A DNA stretch of 64,000 nucleotides from Mycolicibacterium bacteremicum (GTDB lineage: Bacteria > Actinomycetota > Actinomycetes > Mycobacteriales > Mycobacteriaceae), in the NCBI RefSeq assembly GCF_943913955.1, contig NZ_CALUAE010000029.1, positions 1 through 64,000 of the forward strand, written 5' to 3'. This document shows, one piece after another, positions 8,180 through 16,496 of this stretch (within the stretch, counting starts at the first letter, position 1; the number at the start of each line of letters is the position of its first letter). Below the pieces are notes generated by a model, which was not told the origin of the DNA, made no database searches, and saw nothing but the letters and a program-made list of their open reading frames with translations. The position numbers were made by a program, and so were the translations under genes.

Positions 8180-8595
8180 CCGCTTGCTCGTCCCCATGCC
8201 ACCACCATGGCCGCCACCGAGAGCAGCACTGCCACCGCGGTGACTGCGGCCGCCAGGTACATGCCGTAGCCGGCCGCCACCGGATCGTGGACGTAGAGGC
8301 GGAAGTACCAGGCGATCAACGCGCCGATGATCATCGAAACCGACAGCGCCGCAGCAGAAGCCAACCGCGCGGACAGCTCCCGGGCCGCCATCGCTGCCGC
8401 GACCGTCAGCAGCGCCGAGAGCAGCACGATCAGCTGGCCGACCCCGAAACCCGGCGGCGGGACGCCGATGCTGCCGACCTTGCCGCCGATCGCGTTGGCC
8501 CTCCCCGATGCCGTGGTCAACCACGGCAGCCAGGCGCTCACCGCAAGCACCAGCGCACAGAAGGCGACCAGCCAGCCGGGACGCAATCGAGCCAT
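8176..8595 (-). CDS. Four-helix membrane protein (Rv0912-like), function unknown
   Basis: A 139-residue integral membrane protein with four hydrophobic segments at about residues 8-25, 48-68, 78-98 and 112-132. The loop after helix 1 carries GGKVGSIGVPPPGFGVGQL. No catalytic motif is visible. Its position between the Rv0913c/Rv0914c-like genes and the Rv0911-like VOC gene matches Rv0912 of M. tuberculosis, also a small membrane protein. It is translationally coupled to the GNAT gene. It starts at the ATG at 8593-8595, 42 nt from the divergent cupin gene. Confidence 0.8.
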   Translation of the reverse strand: MARLRPGWLVAFCALVLAVSAWLPWLTTASGRANAIGGKVGSIGVPPPGFGVGQLIVLLSALLTVAAAMAARELSARLASAAALSVSMIIGALIAWYFRLYVHDPVAAGYGMYLAAAVTAVAVLLSVAAMVVAWGRASG

Positions 8596-8637
8596 GCGCC
8601 ACAGATTATCGGGTGGGTCTGCGTAGGCTGAACTGCC

Positions 8638-9093
8638 ATGACGGAACTGCCCGACTGGGCCCGCGAGCTCGACCTCTCCCCGCATCCCGAGGGCGGGTGG
8701 TACCGCGAAACCTGGCGCAGTGATCTCACCATTCCGCAGTCGGCGCTGCCACAGAATTACTCCGGGCCACGCCAGGCCGGTACCGCGATCCTGTTCCTCC
8801 TGATGCCCGGTCAGCAGTCCGCGTGGCACACCGTGCGCAGTGCCGAACTGTGGCTGTTCCACCGAGGCAGCCCGCTGGTGCTGGAGGTGGGCCGCGAGCA
8901 GTACGACGCCGACAGCGTGGTGCTGGGGCCCGATATCGCCGCCGGTGAGCAGCCGCAGTTCGTGGTGCCACCCGGATACTGGCAACGCGCAACCCCTCGC
9001 GACCAGGCGCCCACGCTGGTCAGCTGCGTGGTGGTCCCCGGTTTCGACTTCGCCGATTTCGCGCTCAGTGCGGGGGCAGCGACGACAGGTTGA
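8638..9093 (+). CDS. Cupin domain protein, DUF985/cupin_5 family
   Basis: A 151-residue protein of the DUF985 (cupin_5) family. The diagnostic N-terminus is LDLSPHPEGGWYRETWRS. Beta-barrel segments follow in FLLMPGQQSAWHTVRSAELWLFHRGSPLVL, with the metal-type histidine of cupins, and QPQFVVPPGYWQRATP. The chemical role of this family is not settled. The protein is cytosolic, with no signal peptide. The gene stands alone on the plus strand and overlaps the convergent VOC gene by 29 nt, so the C-terminal residues FALSAGAATTG are encoded antisense to the VOC C-terminus. Confidence 0.9.
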   Translation: MTELPDWARELDLSPHPEGGWYRETWRSDLTIPQSALPQNYSGPRQAGTAILFLLMPGQQSAWHTVRSAELWLFHRGSPLVLEVGREQYDADSVVLGPDIAAGEQPQFVVPPGYWQRATPRDQAPTLVSCVVVPGFDFADFALSAGAATTG

Positions 9094-9841
9094 ACCCGGC
9101 CCCGGTCGGGTCGGCGACCGAGGCCAGCCGGCCATACGGGGTGTCCTCCGCGGCACGGACGATCGCACCGCCGTGATCGACGATCAGCTCGATCGTCTTG
9201 TCGACGTCGTCGGCACCGAGGAAGAAGAACCAGCTTGACGGTTCGTCGGCGGCCATGAACGCTGCGCCGTCCATCACGCCGACGCGTGGCTCACCACCGA
9301 AGGCCACGGTGCTGTAGCGGAATTCGTCGCTGTCGGCCTCCACCTGGGTCTGCCACCCGAACACCGTACGGTAGAAGTCCACGGTCGCCGCGAAGTCCCG
9401 CGTCGTCACCTGATGCCATACCGGGGCGCCCGCGACACCGGTCGCCTCGAAACCCAGGTGCCCGGCCGGCTGCCAGAGCCCCACCATCCCGCCGGTCACA
9501 TCGGAGACGACGGCCATCCGGCCCTTTGCCGGGATGTCCATCGCTCCCCCACAGCTGAAACCACCGGCGCCGATCACCGCCTGCAGCGTCGCGTCGACAT
9601 CGGCGGTGTGCAGATAGGTGGTCCAGCTATCGGGCATGTCCCACTGCGGATCGTTGGGCATCAGCCCGGCAACCTGGACACCGTCGACGAACGCGCTGAC
9701 GTAGCCACCGTATTCAGGTCCGGCGGACTCGAATGTCCAGCCGAACACCGCACCGTAGAAGCGTTGCGCGCCGTCGATATCGGAGGTCGACAGGTCGATC
9801 CAGCAGGGGGCACCGAGTGGGTGTGAATTGATCATGCCCAT
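9065..9841 (-). CDS. Two-domain VOC (glyoxalase/bleomycin-resistance-fold) protein, Rv0911-like
   Basis: A 258-residue protein with two vicinal-oxygen-chelate repeats. The first starts at GAPCWIDLSTSDIDGAQRFYGAVFGWTF and the second at GAPVWHQVTTRDFAATVDFYRTVFGWQT; each ends in a DPTG- or LWQP-type strand. This layout is the CFP30B/Rv0911 glyoxalase-like family of actinobacteria; activity and ligand are unknown. The start can be ATG 9841 or the in-frame ATG 9835. It lies beside the Rv0910-like gene exactly as in M. tuberculosis, but a strong inverted repeat (9892-9949) separates the two, so it may be transcribed apart from the ctpE operon. Confidence 0.9.
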   Translation of the reverse strand: MGMINSHPLGAPCWIDLSTSDIDGAQRFYGAVFGWTFESAGPEYGGYVSAFVDGVQVAGLMPNDPQWDMPDSWTTYLHTADVDATLQAVIGAGGFSCGGAMDIPAKGRMAVVSDVTGGMVGLWQPAGHLGFEATGVAGAPVWHQVTTRDFAATVDFYRTVFGWQTQVEADSDEFRYSTVAFGGEPRVGVMDGAAFMAADEPSSWFFFLGADDVDKTIELIVDHGGAIVRAAEDTPYGRLASVADPTGAGFNLSSLPPH

Positions 9842-9891
9842 ACCGACCTGACCCGGCGCCGAAACTCATCGCCGGCCGCCAGAACCCCTGC

Positions 9892-9949
9892 CGAGAGCGA
9901 CGCTGTGGTCGCCCGCGAACTCGCCGCTACAACCACAACGTCACTCTCG
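9892..9949 (-). terminator. Long inverted repeat after the Rv0910-like gene (terminator or dispersed repeat)
   Basis: Arms at 9892-9911 and 9930-9949 pair over 20 positions with three C/T differences, which become G-U wobbles in minus-strand RNA. That RNA would form a long stem with an 18-nt loop starting 8 nt after the stop of the SRPBCC gene. There is no T-tract. The wobble bias suggests selection as a minus-strand RNA structure. Confidence 0.6.
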
Positions 9950-9957
9950 CGCCCGAG

Positions 9958-10389
9958 CTAGGAGTACACCTTCTTGAACTGCTCCAGCGACTGCTTGATG
10001 TCGCTCTTGAGCGCACCGGCCACGATCATGCCGATCGGCCCGAACAGCGCAGGCCCGCCGAGGTGGATGTCCAGCTGCACCGAGGCACCCTCGGGCACCG
10101 GTTTGACGCGTGCGATCAGCTTGATCTTCACCCCGCCGACACCGTCGCCGTTGAGCGTCATCGACTCCGGCGGCTTGTAGTTCACGATCGTCCAGTTGAC
10201 CCGGTTGTTCATCCCCTTGACCTCGACGATGGACGAGATCTTGGTGCCCTTCTCCAGGGTCTCGGGCAGCGTGGAGCGCCACACCCGGTGGATCGTGAGC
10301 CATTCGTCGAACCGGGACAGATCCGAGGCGGCCTCCCAGGCCTGCTCCGGCGACAGCGGGACGTCGATGGAGACAGAGAGCTTCGCCAC
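9958..10389 (-). CDS. SRPBCC (START/polyketide-cyclase-fold) protein, Rv0910-like
   Basis: A 143-residue protein of the SRPBCC helix-grip fold. It opens with MAKLSVSIDVPLSPEQAWEA, the typical first strand and helix, has RFDEWLTIHRVW in the lid position, and ends with a long helix LKSDIKQSLEQFKKVYS. The fold binds hydrophobic ligands. In M. tuberculosis Rv0910 was listed as the toxin of a pair with Rv0909, but the mechanism is unproven. Here too it follows the Rv0909-like gene, with only 2 nt between stop and start, so the two are co-translated. It closes the minus-strand ctpE operon. Confidence 0.88.
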   Translation of the reverse strand: MAKLSVSIDVPLSPEQAWEAASDLSRFDEWLTIHRVWRSTLPETLEKGTKISSIVEVKGMNNRVNWTIVNYKPPESMTLNGDGVGGVKIKLIARVKPVPEGASVQLDIHLGGPALFGPIGMIVAGALKSDIKQSLEQFKKVYS

Positions 10390-10391
10390 GG

Positions 10392-10676
10392 TCAGGTGGT
10401 CGGCGGGGCCGTCGGCGGCTGATTGTGCGGGGGCACCTGTCCCGGCGGCTGGTTGGCGGGCGGGACCTGGCCCGACTGCTGATTCGGCGGCACCGGCGGA
10501 ACCCCGCCGGTCTGCTCGCGGGCGGCCTTCTTCGCGGCCTCCTGCACCTTGTCGACGTGCTGGGCGTACTTGCCCTGGGTCTTCTTGTCGACCAGGTCAC
10601 CGGCCTTGTCGATGACCGTGTCGACCTTGTCGGCGTTCTTCGCCACCAGGCCCTTGATCTTGTCCAAGAAACTCAT
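10392..10676 (-). CDS. Small helical protein with proline-rich tail, Rv0909-like (putative antitoxin)
   Basis: A 94-residue protein. Residues 1-52 (MSFLDKIKGLVAKNADKVDT, then KTQGKYAQHVDKVQEAAKKA) are an amphipathic, lysine-rich helix pair matching Rv0909, which is about 59 residues long. The last 40 residues are an added low-complexity tail with repeated VPPxNQ units. Rv0909 is annotated as an antitoxin for Rv0910. It sits 9 nt after ctpE and 2 nt before the Rv0910-like gene. It could equally be a DUF3618/YtjA-like structural protein; no DNA-binding motif is visible. Confidence 0.82.
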   Translation of the reverse strand: MSFLDKIKGLVAKNADKVDTVIDKAGDLVDKKTQGKYAQHVDKVQEAAKKAAREQTGGVPPVPPNQQSGQVPPANQPPGQVPPHNQPPTAPPTT

Positions 10677-10685
10677 GACCCAACC

Positions 10686-13055
10686 CTAGCGCCACAGCCG
10701 GCGGGGCTCACCGGACAGTTTGCCCTCCACCCACCAGGCCACCTCGATCAGCGCTGCCGCGGTGGCGCCGATGGCCAGGCCCATCGAGGTCAACGCCAGG
10801 TTCGACGGGTCCAGCAGGAACGTTCGCTGGGCCAGCGGTATGGAGAAGATCACCACGTAGGCCAGTCCGGACGTCGCCACCAGCGCCACCCGCCACCACT
10901 CGTAGGGGCGGGCGACCACGGCCAGCACCCATACCGAGGCGACGAGCAGGGTGATCAGCGCCGTGGTGGAGGCCTGGGTCTGTTGCTCGGCCGTGGCCCC
11001 GCGTCCCTCGTAGGCCAGCAGGTAGGAGAGGAACGTGCCGGCACCGACGATGACGCCGGCCGGCAGCGCCGATGTCATCACCCGGCGCACGAAACCGGGC
11101 CGGGCCCGTTCGTGGTTGGGGGCCAGCGACAGGATGAACGCCGGGATGCCGATGGTGAACCACGCGGCGATGGTGACGTGGATGGGTTGGAAGGGGTACA
11201 GCAGCGGGTCGCCGTCGAAGAAGCGGGCGGCCAGCCCACCGAGGCCGACGAGTGCGGCCAGCAGCACCGAGTACACCGTCTTGGTGAGGAACAGGTTGGA
11301 GACGCGCTCGATGTTGCCGATCACCCGGCGCCCCTCGGCCACCACATACGGCAGCGTCGCGAACTTGTTGTCCAGCAACACGATCTGAGCCACCGCACGC
11401 GATGCCGAACTGCCCGAGCCCATCGCCACGCCGATATCGGCATCCTTGAGCGCCAGCACGTCGTTGACGCCGTCACCGGTCATCGCCACGGTGTGCCCGC
11501 GGGACTGCAACGCGTGCACCATGGCCCGTTTCTGGTCCGGACGCACCCGGCCGAACGTGGTGTACTCGTCCAGCGCGGTCGCCATCTCCTCGGTCTGCTC
11601 GGGGAGCCGGCGGGCATCCAGGGTTTCGCCGTGCAGGCCCAGCGTGCCGGCCACCGCGCCGACCGACTTGGCGTTGTCCCCGGAGATGACCTTCACCGTC
11701 ACCTGTTGGGAGGCAAAGTATTCGAGCGTGTCCTTGGCATCGGGGCGCACCCGCTGCTCCAGGACGACCAGTGCCACCGGGGTGACCGTCCCCGGCGCGT
11801 CCGGCGCGTCCACCGCCCCGTCGCAGGACCCCAGCAGCAGCACCCGCAGTCCCTGGGCACCGATCCGCTCGGCCTCCGCGGCCTCCGGCGACTCCGGGTC
11901 CAGCAGCACATCCGGAGCGCCGATCACCCAGTTGCCGTGCTCGCCGTAGGAGGCGCCACTCCATTTGGTCGCGGATTTGAACGGGGCGTTCGCGGTCGCC
12001 GTCCAGCCGGGGGCGCCGGGGTAGGCCTCGGCGATGGCGGCCATGCTGGCGTTGGGCCGGGTGTCGTCGGCGGCCAACTGCGCCAGCACCTGTGCGGCAT
12101 CAGTCGCACTGAACGACTTGAGGTCCGAGAGCCGCATCCCGTTCTCGGTGAGGGTGCCGGTCTTGTCGGCGCAGACCACGTCGACGCGGGCCAACCCTTC
12201 GATGGCGGGCAGTTCCTGCACCAGGCACTGCCGCTGCCCGAGCCGCACCACCCCGACGGCGAACGCGATCGAGGTCATCAGCACCAAGCCCTCGGGCACC
12301 ATCGGCACCAGCGCGCCGACCATACGCAGCACCGACTCCCGCCAGCCTGCATCGGTGGTGAACAGCTGGGTGTAGATGATGAGCGCGCCCGCCGGCCAGA
12401 GCAGATAGGTGATGAACTGCAGGATCTTGTTGATACCGCTGCGCAGTTCGGATTTCACCAGCGTGAACTTGCTCGCCTCCTCGGCCAGCTGGGCGGCGTA
12501 GGCCTCGCGGCCGACCTTGGTGGCCCGATAAGCCCCGCTGCCCGCGACGACGAAGCTGCCCGACATCACCCGGTCTCCGGGATCCTTGGCCATCGGGTCG
12601 GCCTCACCGGTCAGCAGGGACTCGTCGACCTCAAGGTTGTTCTCCTCCAACACCTCTCCGTCGACCGTGATCTGGTCCCCCGGCCCGACCTCGATGATGT
12701 CGTCGAGGACGACCTCGCTCGGCGCGACGGCCCGGGTACCCGACTGCCTGCGCACCACCGGCCTGGCCTGCCCGACGATGGCGAGCTTGTCCAGGGTCTT
12801 CTTCGCGCGCAGCTCCTGGATGATGCCGATGCCGCTGTTGGCGGCGATCAGCAGTCCGAACAGCCCGTTGATCAACGATCCGGTGGCCACCACGATGGCG
12901 AACAGCACACCGAGGATCGCGTTGATCCGGGTGAACACGTTGGCCCGCACGATCTCCGAGACGCTGCGGGCGGCCCGGGTGGGGACGTCATTGGTCTTAC
13001 CGTCGGCGACCCGCTGGGCCACCTCGGCGTCGGACAGGCCGGCCAATGCAATCAC
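10686..13055 (-). CDS. ctpE: P-type cation-transporting ATPase CtpE (Ca2+ uptake)
   Basis: A 789-residue P-type ATPase of the inner membrane. The actuator-domain motif is LLTGEADP (TGE). The phosphorylation site is CADKTGTLTENG, and the hinge is MTGDGVNDVLALKDADIGVAMGSGSSASRA. The transmembrane helix before the P-domain carries VPMVPEGLVLMTS, the PEG motif of type II pumps. The N-domain lacks long metal-binding extensions. The M. smegmatis and M. tuberculosis orthologue (Rv0908) is a calcium transporter important for cell-surface integrity. The GTG at 13053-13055 overlaps the stop of the upstream hydrolase gene (GTGA). Gene order from echA6 to Rv0910 is the same as in M. tuberculosis. Confidence 0.95.
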   Translation of the reverse strand: MIALAGLSDAEVAQRVADGKTNDVPTRAARSVSEIVRANVFTRINAILGVLFAIVVATGSLINGLFGLLIAANSGIGIIQELRAKKTLDKLAIVGQARPVVRRQSGTRAVAPSEVVLDDIIEVGPGDQITVDGEVLEENNLEVDESLLTGEADPMAKDPGDRVMSGSFVVAGSGAYRATKVGREAYAAQLAEEASKFTLVKSELRSGINKILQFITYLLWPAGALIIYTQLFTTDAGWRESVLRMVGALVPMVPEGLVLMTSIAFAVGVVRLGQRQCLVQELPAIEGLARVDVVCADKTGTLTENGMRLSDLKSFSATDAAQVLAQLAADDTRPNASMAAIAEAYPGAPGWTATANAPFKSATKWSGASYGEHGNWVIGAPDVLLDPESPEAAEAERIGAQGLRVLLLGSCDGAVDAPDAPGTVTPVALVVLEQRVRPDAKDTLEYFASQQVTVKVISGDNAKSVGAVAGTLGLHGETLDARRLPEQTEEMATALDEYTTFGRVRPDQKRAMVHALQSRGHTVAMTGDGVNDVLALKDADIGVAMGSGSSASRAVAQIVLLDNKFATLPYVVAEGRRVIGNIERVSNLFLTKTVYSVLLAALVGLGGLAARFFDGDPLLYPFQPIHVTIAAWFTIGIPAFILSLAPNHERARPGFVRRVMTSALPAGVIVGAGTFLSYLLAYEGRGATAEQQTQASTTALITLLVASVWVLAVVARPYEWWRVALVATSGLAYVVIFSIPLAQRTFLLDPSNLALTSMGLAIGATAAALIEVAWWVEGKLSGEPRRLWR

Positions 13056-14611
13056 TTGGTGAACACTCCGTCGTCGTAGTACTCCAGCGTCAGCTTCGCG
13101 CCGTCGAAGGTGGCCTTCGATATCGTTCCGGGCGGCGCGTTCTCGGTGACGAAGGAGAAGGTGAACACGTTGCCGTCCCGGTGTGTCAGCTCGAAGGTGT
13201 CTCCGCGCGGCCCCATCCCGAGGAACAGCGTGCCGTCGCGTTCGGACACCGTCGCCGGACCCCAGAAGTCGTTGCGGTAGACCCCGGTGTAGGCCGAAAG
13301 CGGCAGGGCCGGAGCGGGATCCGCCGGAGGCGCCACACCCACCAGCGATCCCACCGGTTCGTTCATCGGCAGCATCCGCGACGAGTACAGCTCATACCAT
13401 GGCTCGCGCACCTCACCGAACTGCACCAGATCGGCGAACTGCGCGGTCAGCGCCTCCGGCACACCGGAGATCGTCCCGTTGGTCAGCGCGATGATCCCGA
13501 CATCGGCCGAGGGCAGCAGCAGCACGTTCGTGCCCGCCCCGAGCTGGAAGGCGCCCGAATGGCTCGCCTCGGTGCGGGCGGCGGAAGTGGTGCCCAGGTT
13601 GAACCCGTAGCCGTAGAACCCCGATCGCATGGCGGGTTCGCTGCCCGGGCTCGACACGATCTGCGGTGTCAGCGCCCGCAGCAGCGACGCCGGTTGCATG
13701 AGCGGATCGCCCTGGGCGAGCACCATGGACATCCAATGCGCCATATCGTTCACCGAGGAGCTCACCCCGCCGGCGGGGGCCTGCGCATCGGGATCGCGGG
13801 TGTAGCGCGGCTGATAGTCACCGGGGGCCACGCGGATGTGCCCGATCGCCCGGTTGCGTCGGATCTCGTAATCGGCGAAGCGGTAGCTCGTCGAGGTCAT
13901 CCCGAGCGGGCCGAACAGCGACTCCTGGGCCAGCTGCTCCCAGGGCCTCCCGGCGGCCGCCGCGACCGCCTCGGCGCCGGCGGTCAACCCGAAATTCGTG
14001 TAGGCGTAGGAGATCCGGAACGGCGCCAGCGGGAGTTGGCGCAGCCGTTCCAAGACGTCGCGCCGGCCGTAGCCGATGTCCTCGAGCTGATCACCGGCAT
14101 GGTCGGGCAGCCCGGAACGGTGCGAGAACAGATCCCCGACGGTGAGCATCCGGGTGACGGCCGGATCCGACAGCGCGAACCACGGCAGCTTCTCGACGAT
14201 CGGGGTGTCCCAGCCGACGATCTTCGCGTCGACGGCGCGGGCGGCCACCGTGGCGCTGACCGGTTTGGACAGCGAGGCCAGCTGGAACACCGTGTCGGGA
14301 TCGACCGCTTCGCCGGTGCGCGTGTCCCGGACGCCGAAACCCTTGGCGTAGACGGTTTTCCCTCCATGCACCACGGCCACCGCCATACCGGGCACCCCGG
14401 AGGTGCGCAGCAGTTCCTCGGCGATACCGTCCAGATTCGCCACCGCGTTGTCCACGGCGTTCTCCGGCAGCGGCATGGCCGGGACCAGCGGCGGCGGTAC
14501 CGGCGCGGCCGACGTACCGGGCGAGGCCGCGGTGGTTGCCGGCGCACCGGAGTCCGTCGCGCAGCCGGCCAGCAACAGCGCCACCGCCGCACAGGTCAAG
14601 ATCACCTTCAC
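13052..14611 (-). CDS. Serine beta-lactamase-like lipoprotein hydrolase (Rv0907-like)
   Basis: A 519-residue class C beta-lactamase/esterase-family protein with a lipoprotein signal peptide. VALLLAGC places the lipidated cysteine at about residue 17, so the mature protein is anchored outside the cytoplasmic membrane. The catalytic SxxK is in LASLSKPVSAT. The second element is the Tyr in SYAYTNFG (YxN), and HSGAF supplies the KTG-like third motif. A C-terminal beta-barrel segment (LSAYTGVYRNDFWGPATVSE) resembles DUF3471. Such proteins may be D-Ala-D-Ala peptidases, esterases or weak beta-lactamases; specificity is not predictable. It lies between the MBL-fold gene (18 nt) and ctpE (GTGA overlap). 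Confidence 0.92.
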   Translation of the reverse strand: MKVILTCAAVALLLAGCATDSGAPATTAASPGTSAAPVPPPLVPAMPLPENAVDNAVANLDGIAEELLRTSGVPGMAVAVVHGGKTVYAKGFGVRDTRTGEAVDPDTVFQLASLSKPVSATVAARAVDAKIVGWDTPIVEKLPWFALSDPAVTRMLTVGDLFSHRSGLPDHAGDQLEDIGYGRRDVLERLRQLPLAPFRISYAYTNFGLTAGAEAVAAAAGRPWEQLAQESLFGPLGMTSTSYRFADYEIRRNRAIGHIRVAPGDYQPRYTRDPDAQAPAGGVSSSVNDMAHWMSMVLAQGDPLMQPASLLRALTPQIVSSPGSEPAMRSGFYGYGFNLGTTSAARTEASHSGAFQLGAGTNVLLLPSADVGIIALTNGTISGVPEALTAQFADLVQFGEVREPWYELYSSRMLPMNEPVGSLVGVAPPADPAPALPLSAYTGVYRNDFWGPATVSERDGTLFLGMGPRGDTFELTHRDGNVFTFSFVTENAPPGTISKATFDGAKLTLEYYDDGVFTK

Positions 14612-14629
14612 GGGTTCAACGCTATAGGT

Positions 14630-15724
14630 TCAGTCGCGCCACCACGCATCGATCGAGGCAGCGGACACCTGCTCGCCCGGGCGCGGTGTCGCCACCGCGA
14701 CACCCTCGGCGGCCGCCGCGGTGAGCATCCGCTCGACCGGTTCCGACCACGGGTGCGGCGCCAGACGGAACGTCGCCCAATGGATCGGCACCAGCAACCC
14801 GGTATCGCTGACGTCGCGGTGCGCGCGCACCGCCTCCTCGGGATTCATGTGGATGTCCGGCCAGCCCGGGTGGTAGGCGCCGATCGGCATCAGGGTGAGG
14901 TCAAACGGCCCGTAGGCGTCGCCGATCCCGCTGAAATCGCGGGTGTAGCCGGTGTCACCGCCGAAGAACGCCCGGTGCCGCGGCCCGATCAGCGCCCAGG
15001 AGGACCACAGCGTGACATTGCGGGTGAGGAACCGGCCGGAGAAGTGCCGGGCCGGGGTGCACACGATGGTCAGCGAGCCCAGCTGTGCGCTCTGGTCCCA
15101 GTCGAGTTCGACGATCCGGGCGGCCGGGATCCCCCAGGTACGCAGGTGCGCGGCGATGCCCAGCGGGACGTAGAACTTGGCACGCTGGCTGCGGGCCAGC
15201 GCCTTGATGGTGTCGATGTCGAGGTGGTCGTAGTGATCGTGGCTGATGATCACCGCGTCGATGGCGGGCAGCTCGTCCAGTTCGGCCGGCACCGGGTGCA
15301 GCCGCTGCGGGCCGATCACCCGCGAGGGTGAGCAGCGCTGACTCCACACCGGGTCGGCCAGCACCCGGTAGCCGTCCACCTCGATCATCACCGAGGAGTG
15401 CCCGTACCAGGTGGCGGCCAGGTCGGCAGGTGCCGCGTCCGGGGCGGGGCGGACCAGCGGGATGTCCCGCGACGGGTGCTGCGGGCGGCCACCGGTGAGG
15501 ATGTCGCGCACCAGCGCGAATTGGTCCTCCCGGCTCAGCTGGACCTCCGAGGCCGGCTCTCGGTTGACGAAGACACCGTCGCGCCAGTTCGGCGACCGTT
15601 TCGCCGCAGCACCGATATCGGCCGCGCCGAGCGCGCTGGGGGTGCCCTGCACGGCGCGCAGCAGCCACCCGCCCGCGGCCACCGCCGCGGTGCCGCCCAG
15701 GACCCGGGCTGCCGCGCCGAACAT
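14630..15724 (-). CDS. MBL-fold metallo-hydrolase (Rv0906-like, UlaG/NAPE-PLD-type)
   Basis: A 364-residue protein starting MFGAAARVLGGTAAVAAGGWLL, a hydrophobic N-terminus that may be a signal anchor. The metallo-beta-lactamase core carries WYGHSSVMIEVDGYRVLADPVW, then VIISHDHYDHLD with the HxHxDH zinc ligands, TPARHFSGR, and FFGGDTGY with the bridging Asp. IHWATFRLAPHPWSEPVERM near the C-terminus is typical of the N-acyl-phosphatidylethanolamine phospholipase D/UlaG branch, so a phosphodiester or lactone lipid substrate is possible. The ATG shares one base with the echA6 stop (TGATG). It belongs to the conserved echA6-Rv0906-Rv0907-ctpE operon. Confidence 0.92.
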   Translation of the reverse strand: MFGAAARVLGGTAAVAAGGWLLRAVQGTPSALGAADIGAAAKRSPNWRDGVFVNREPASEVQLSREDQFALVRDILTGGRPQHPSRDIPLVRPAPDAAPADLAATWYGHSSVMIEVDGYRVLADPVWSQRCSPSRVIGPQRLHPVPAELDELPAIDAVIISHDHYDHLDIDTIKALARSQRAKFYVPLGIAAHLRTWGIPAARIVELDWDQSAQLGSLTIVCTPARHFSGRFLTRNVTLWSSWALIGPRHRAFFGGDTGYTRDFSGIGDAYGPFDLTLMPIGAYHPGWPDIHMNPEEAVRAHRDVSDTGLLVPIHWATFRLAPHPWSEPVERMLTAAAAEGVAVATPRPGEQVSAASIDAWWRD

Positions 15725-16470
15725 CAGGCGCCTTGGAAGTTCGGTGCGCGCTTCTCGATCCGGGCCACCTGCGCCTCGATGACATCGGGGCTGGCCCAGG
15801 CCTTGTCGAAGCCCTCCTTGTGGGCCGGCCACGGATCCTCGTAGGCGCCGTCGTCGTTGAGCACGCGCTTGGAGTGCGCCACCGACAGTGGGGCGTAGCC
15901 GGCGATCTCGGCGGCCCAGCTCTGCGCGTCGGCCAGCGCACCCACCCGGTTGACCATGCCGGTCTGCACCGCGGTGTCGAGGTCCAGGCGTTCGGCGGCG
16001 ATCAGCATGGCGCGGGCGCGGCCGTGGCCGACCAGCGACACCAGCCGGCGGATCGACCAGTTGTCCAAGGCCAGGCCGTACTTGGCGATGGGGAACTGGA
16101 AGAAGGTGCCCGGCACGGCGACCCGCAGGTCGCAGATCATGGCCAGGATGACTCCGGCCCCGATGGCCGGGCCGTTGAGCGCGGCGATGATCGGCACCGG
16201 GCTGGCGTCGATGGCCAGGTTGAGGTCACGGGCGCGGTCCGGCAGCTCCTTGGCCACCCCCTCGGCGTCGGACAGGTCGGCGCCGGCGCTGAACACCGTG
16301 CCCTGCCCGGTGAGCACGATGGCCCGCACACCGGTGGACGCGGCGTCCTGGCTGGCTTTCTCGATCTCTTCGCGCAGGCCGTCGACCAGTGCGGCGTTCA
16401 GGGCGTTGCGGCGCTCGGGCCGCTGCATCTCCAGGGTGAGGACGTTGCCGTCGCGGGTCACTCCAATCAT
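15724..16470 (-). CDS. echA6: Enoyl-CoA hydratase/isomerase family protein EchA6
   Basis: A 248-residue crotonase-fold protein closely matching M. tuberculosis EchA6 (Rv0905) as recalled, including ERRNALNAALV, IVLTGQGTVFSAGADLSDAE, ALNGPAIGAGVILAMICDLRVA, FFQFPIAKYGLALDNWSIRRL and the C-terminal VEKR-like IEKRAPNFQGA. In EchA6 the two catalytic glutamates of active hydratases are missing, and the protein is thought to carry fatty acyl-CoA into the FAS-II mycolic-acid pathway; it is the target of tetrahydropyrazopyrimidine inhibitors. The ATG at 16468-16470 gives the known N-terminus (MIGVT). It is divergent from accD3 across 26 nt and first in the minus-strand operon. Confidence 0.95.
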   Translation of the reverse strand: MIGVTRDGNVLTLEMQRPERRNALNAALVDGLREEIEKASQDAASTGVRAIVLTGQGTVFSAGADLSDAEGVAKELPDRARDLNLAIDASPVPIIAALNGPAIGAGVILAMICDLRVAVPGTFFQFPIAKYGLALDNWSIRRLVSLVGHGRARAMLIAAERLDLDTAVQTGMVNRVGALADAQSWAAEIAGYAPLSVAHSKRVLNDDGAYEDPWPAHKEGFDKAWASPDVIEAQVARIEKRAPNFQGA

Positions 16471-16496
16471 GGGGACCAGCCTATTAGCCTTCTCGT

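Noticed and set aside
10425..15331. Very long plus-strand open frames antisense to ctpE and the hydrolase genes (for example 10425-13079 and 13046-15331)
   Set aside because: Composition is Arg/Gly/His/Gln-rich without any fold; they mirror the third-position GC bias of strong minus-strand genes with clear homology.
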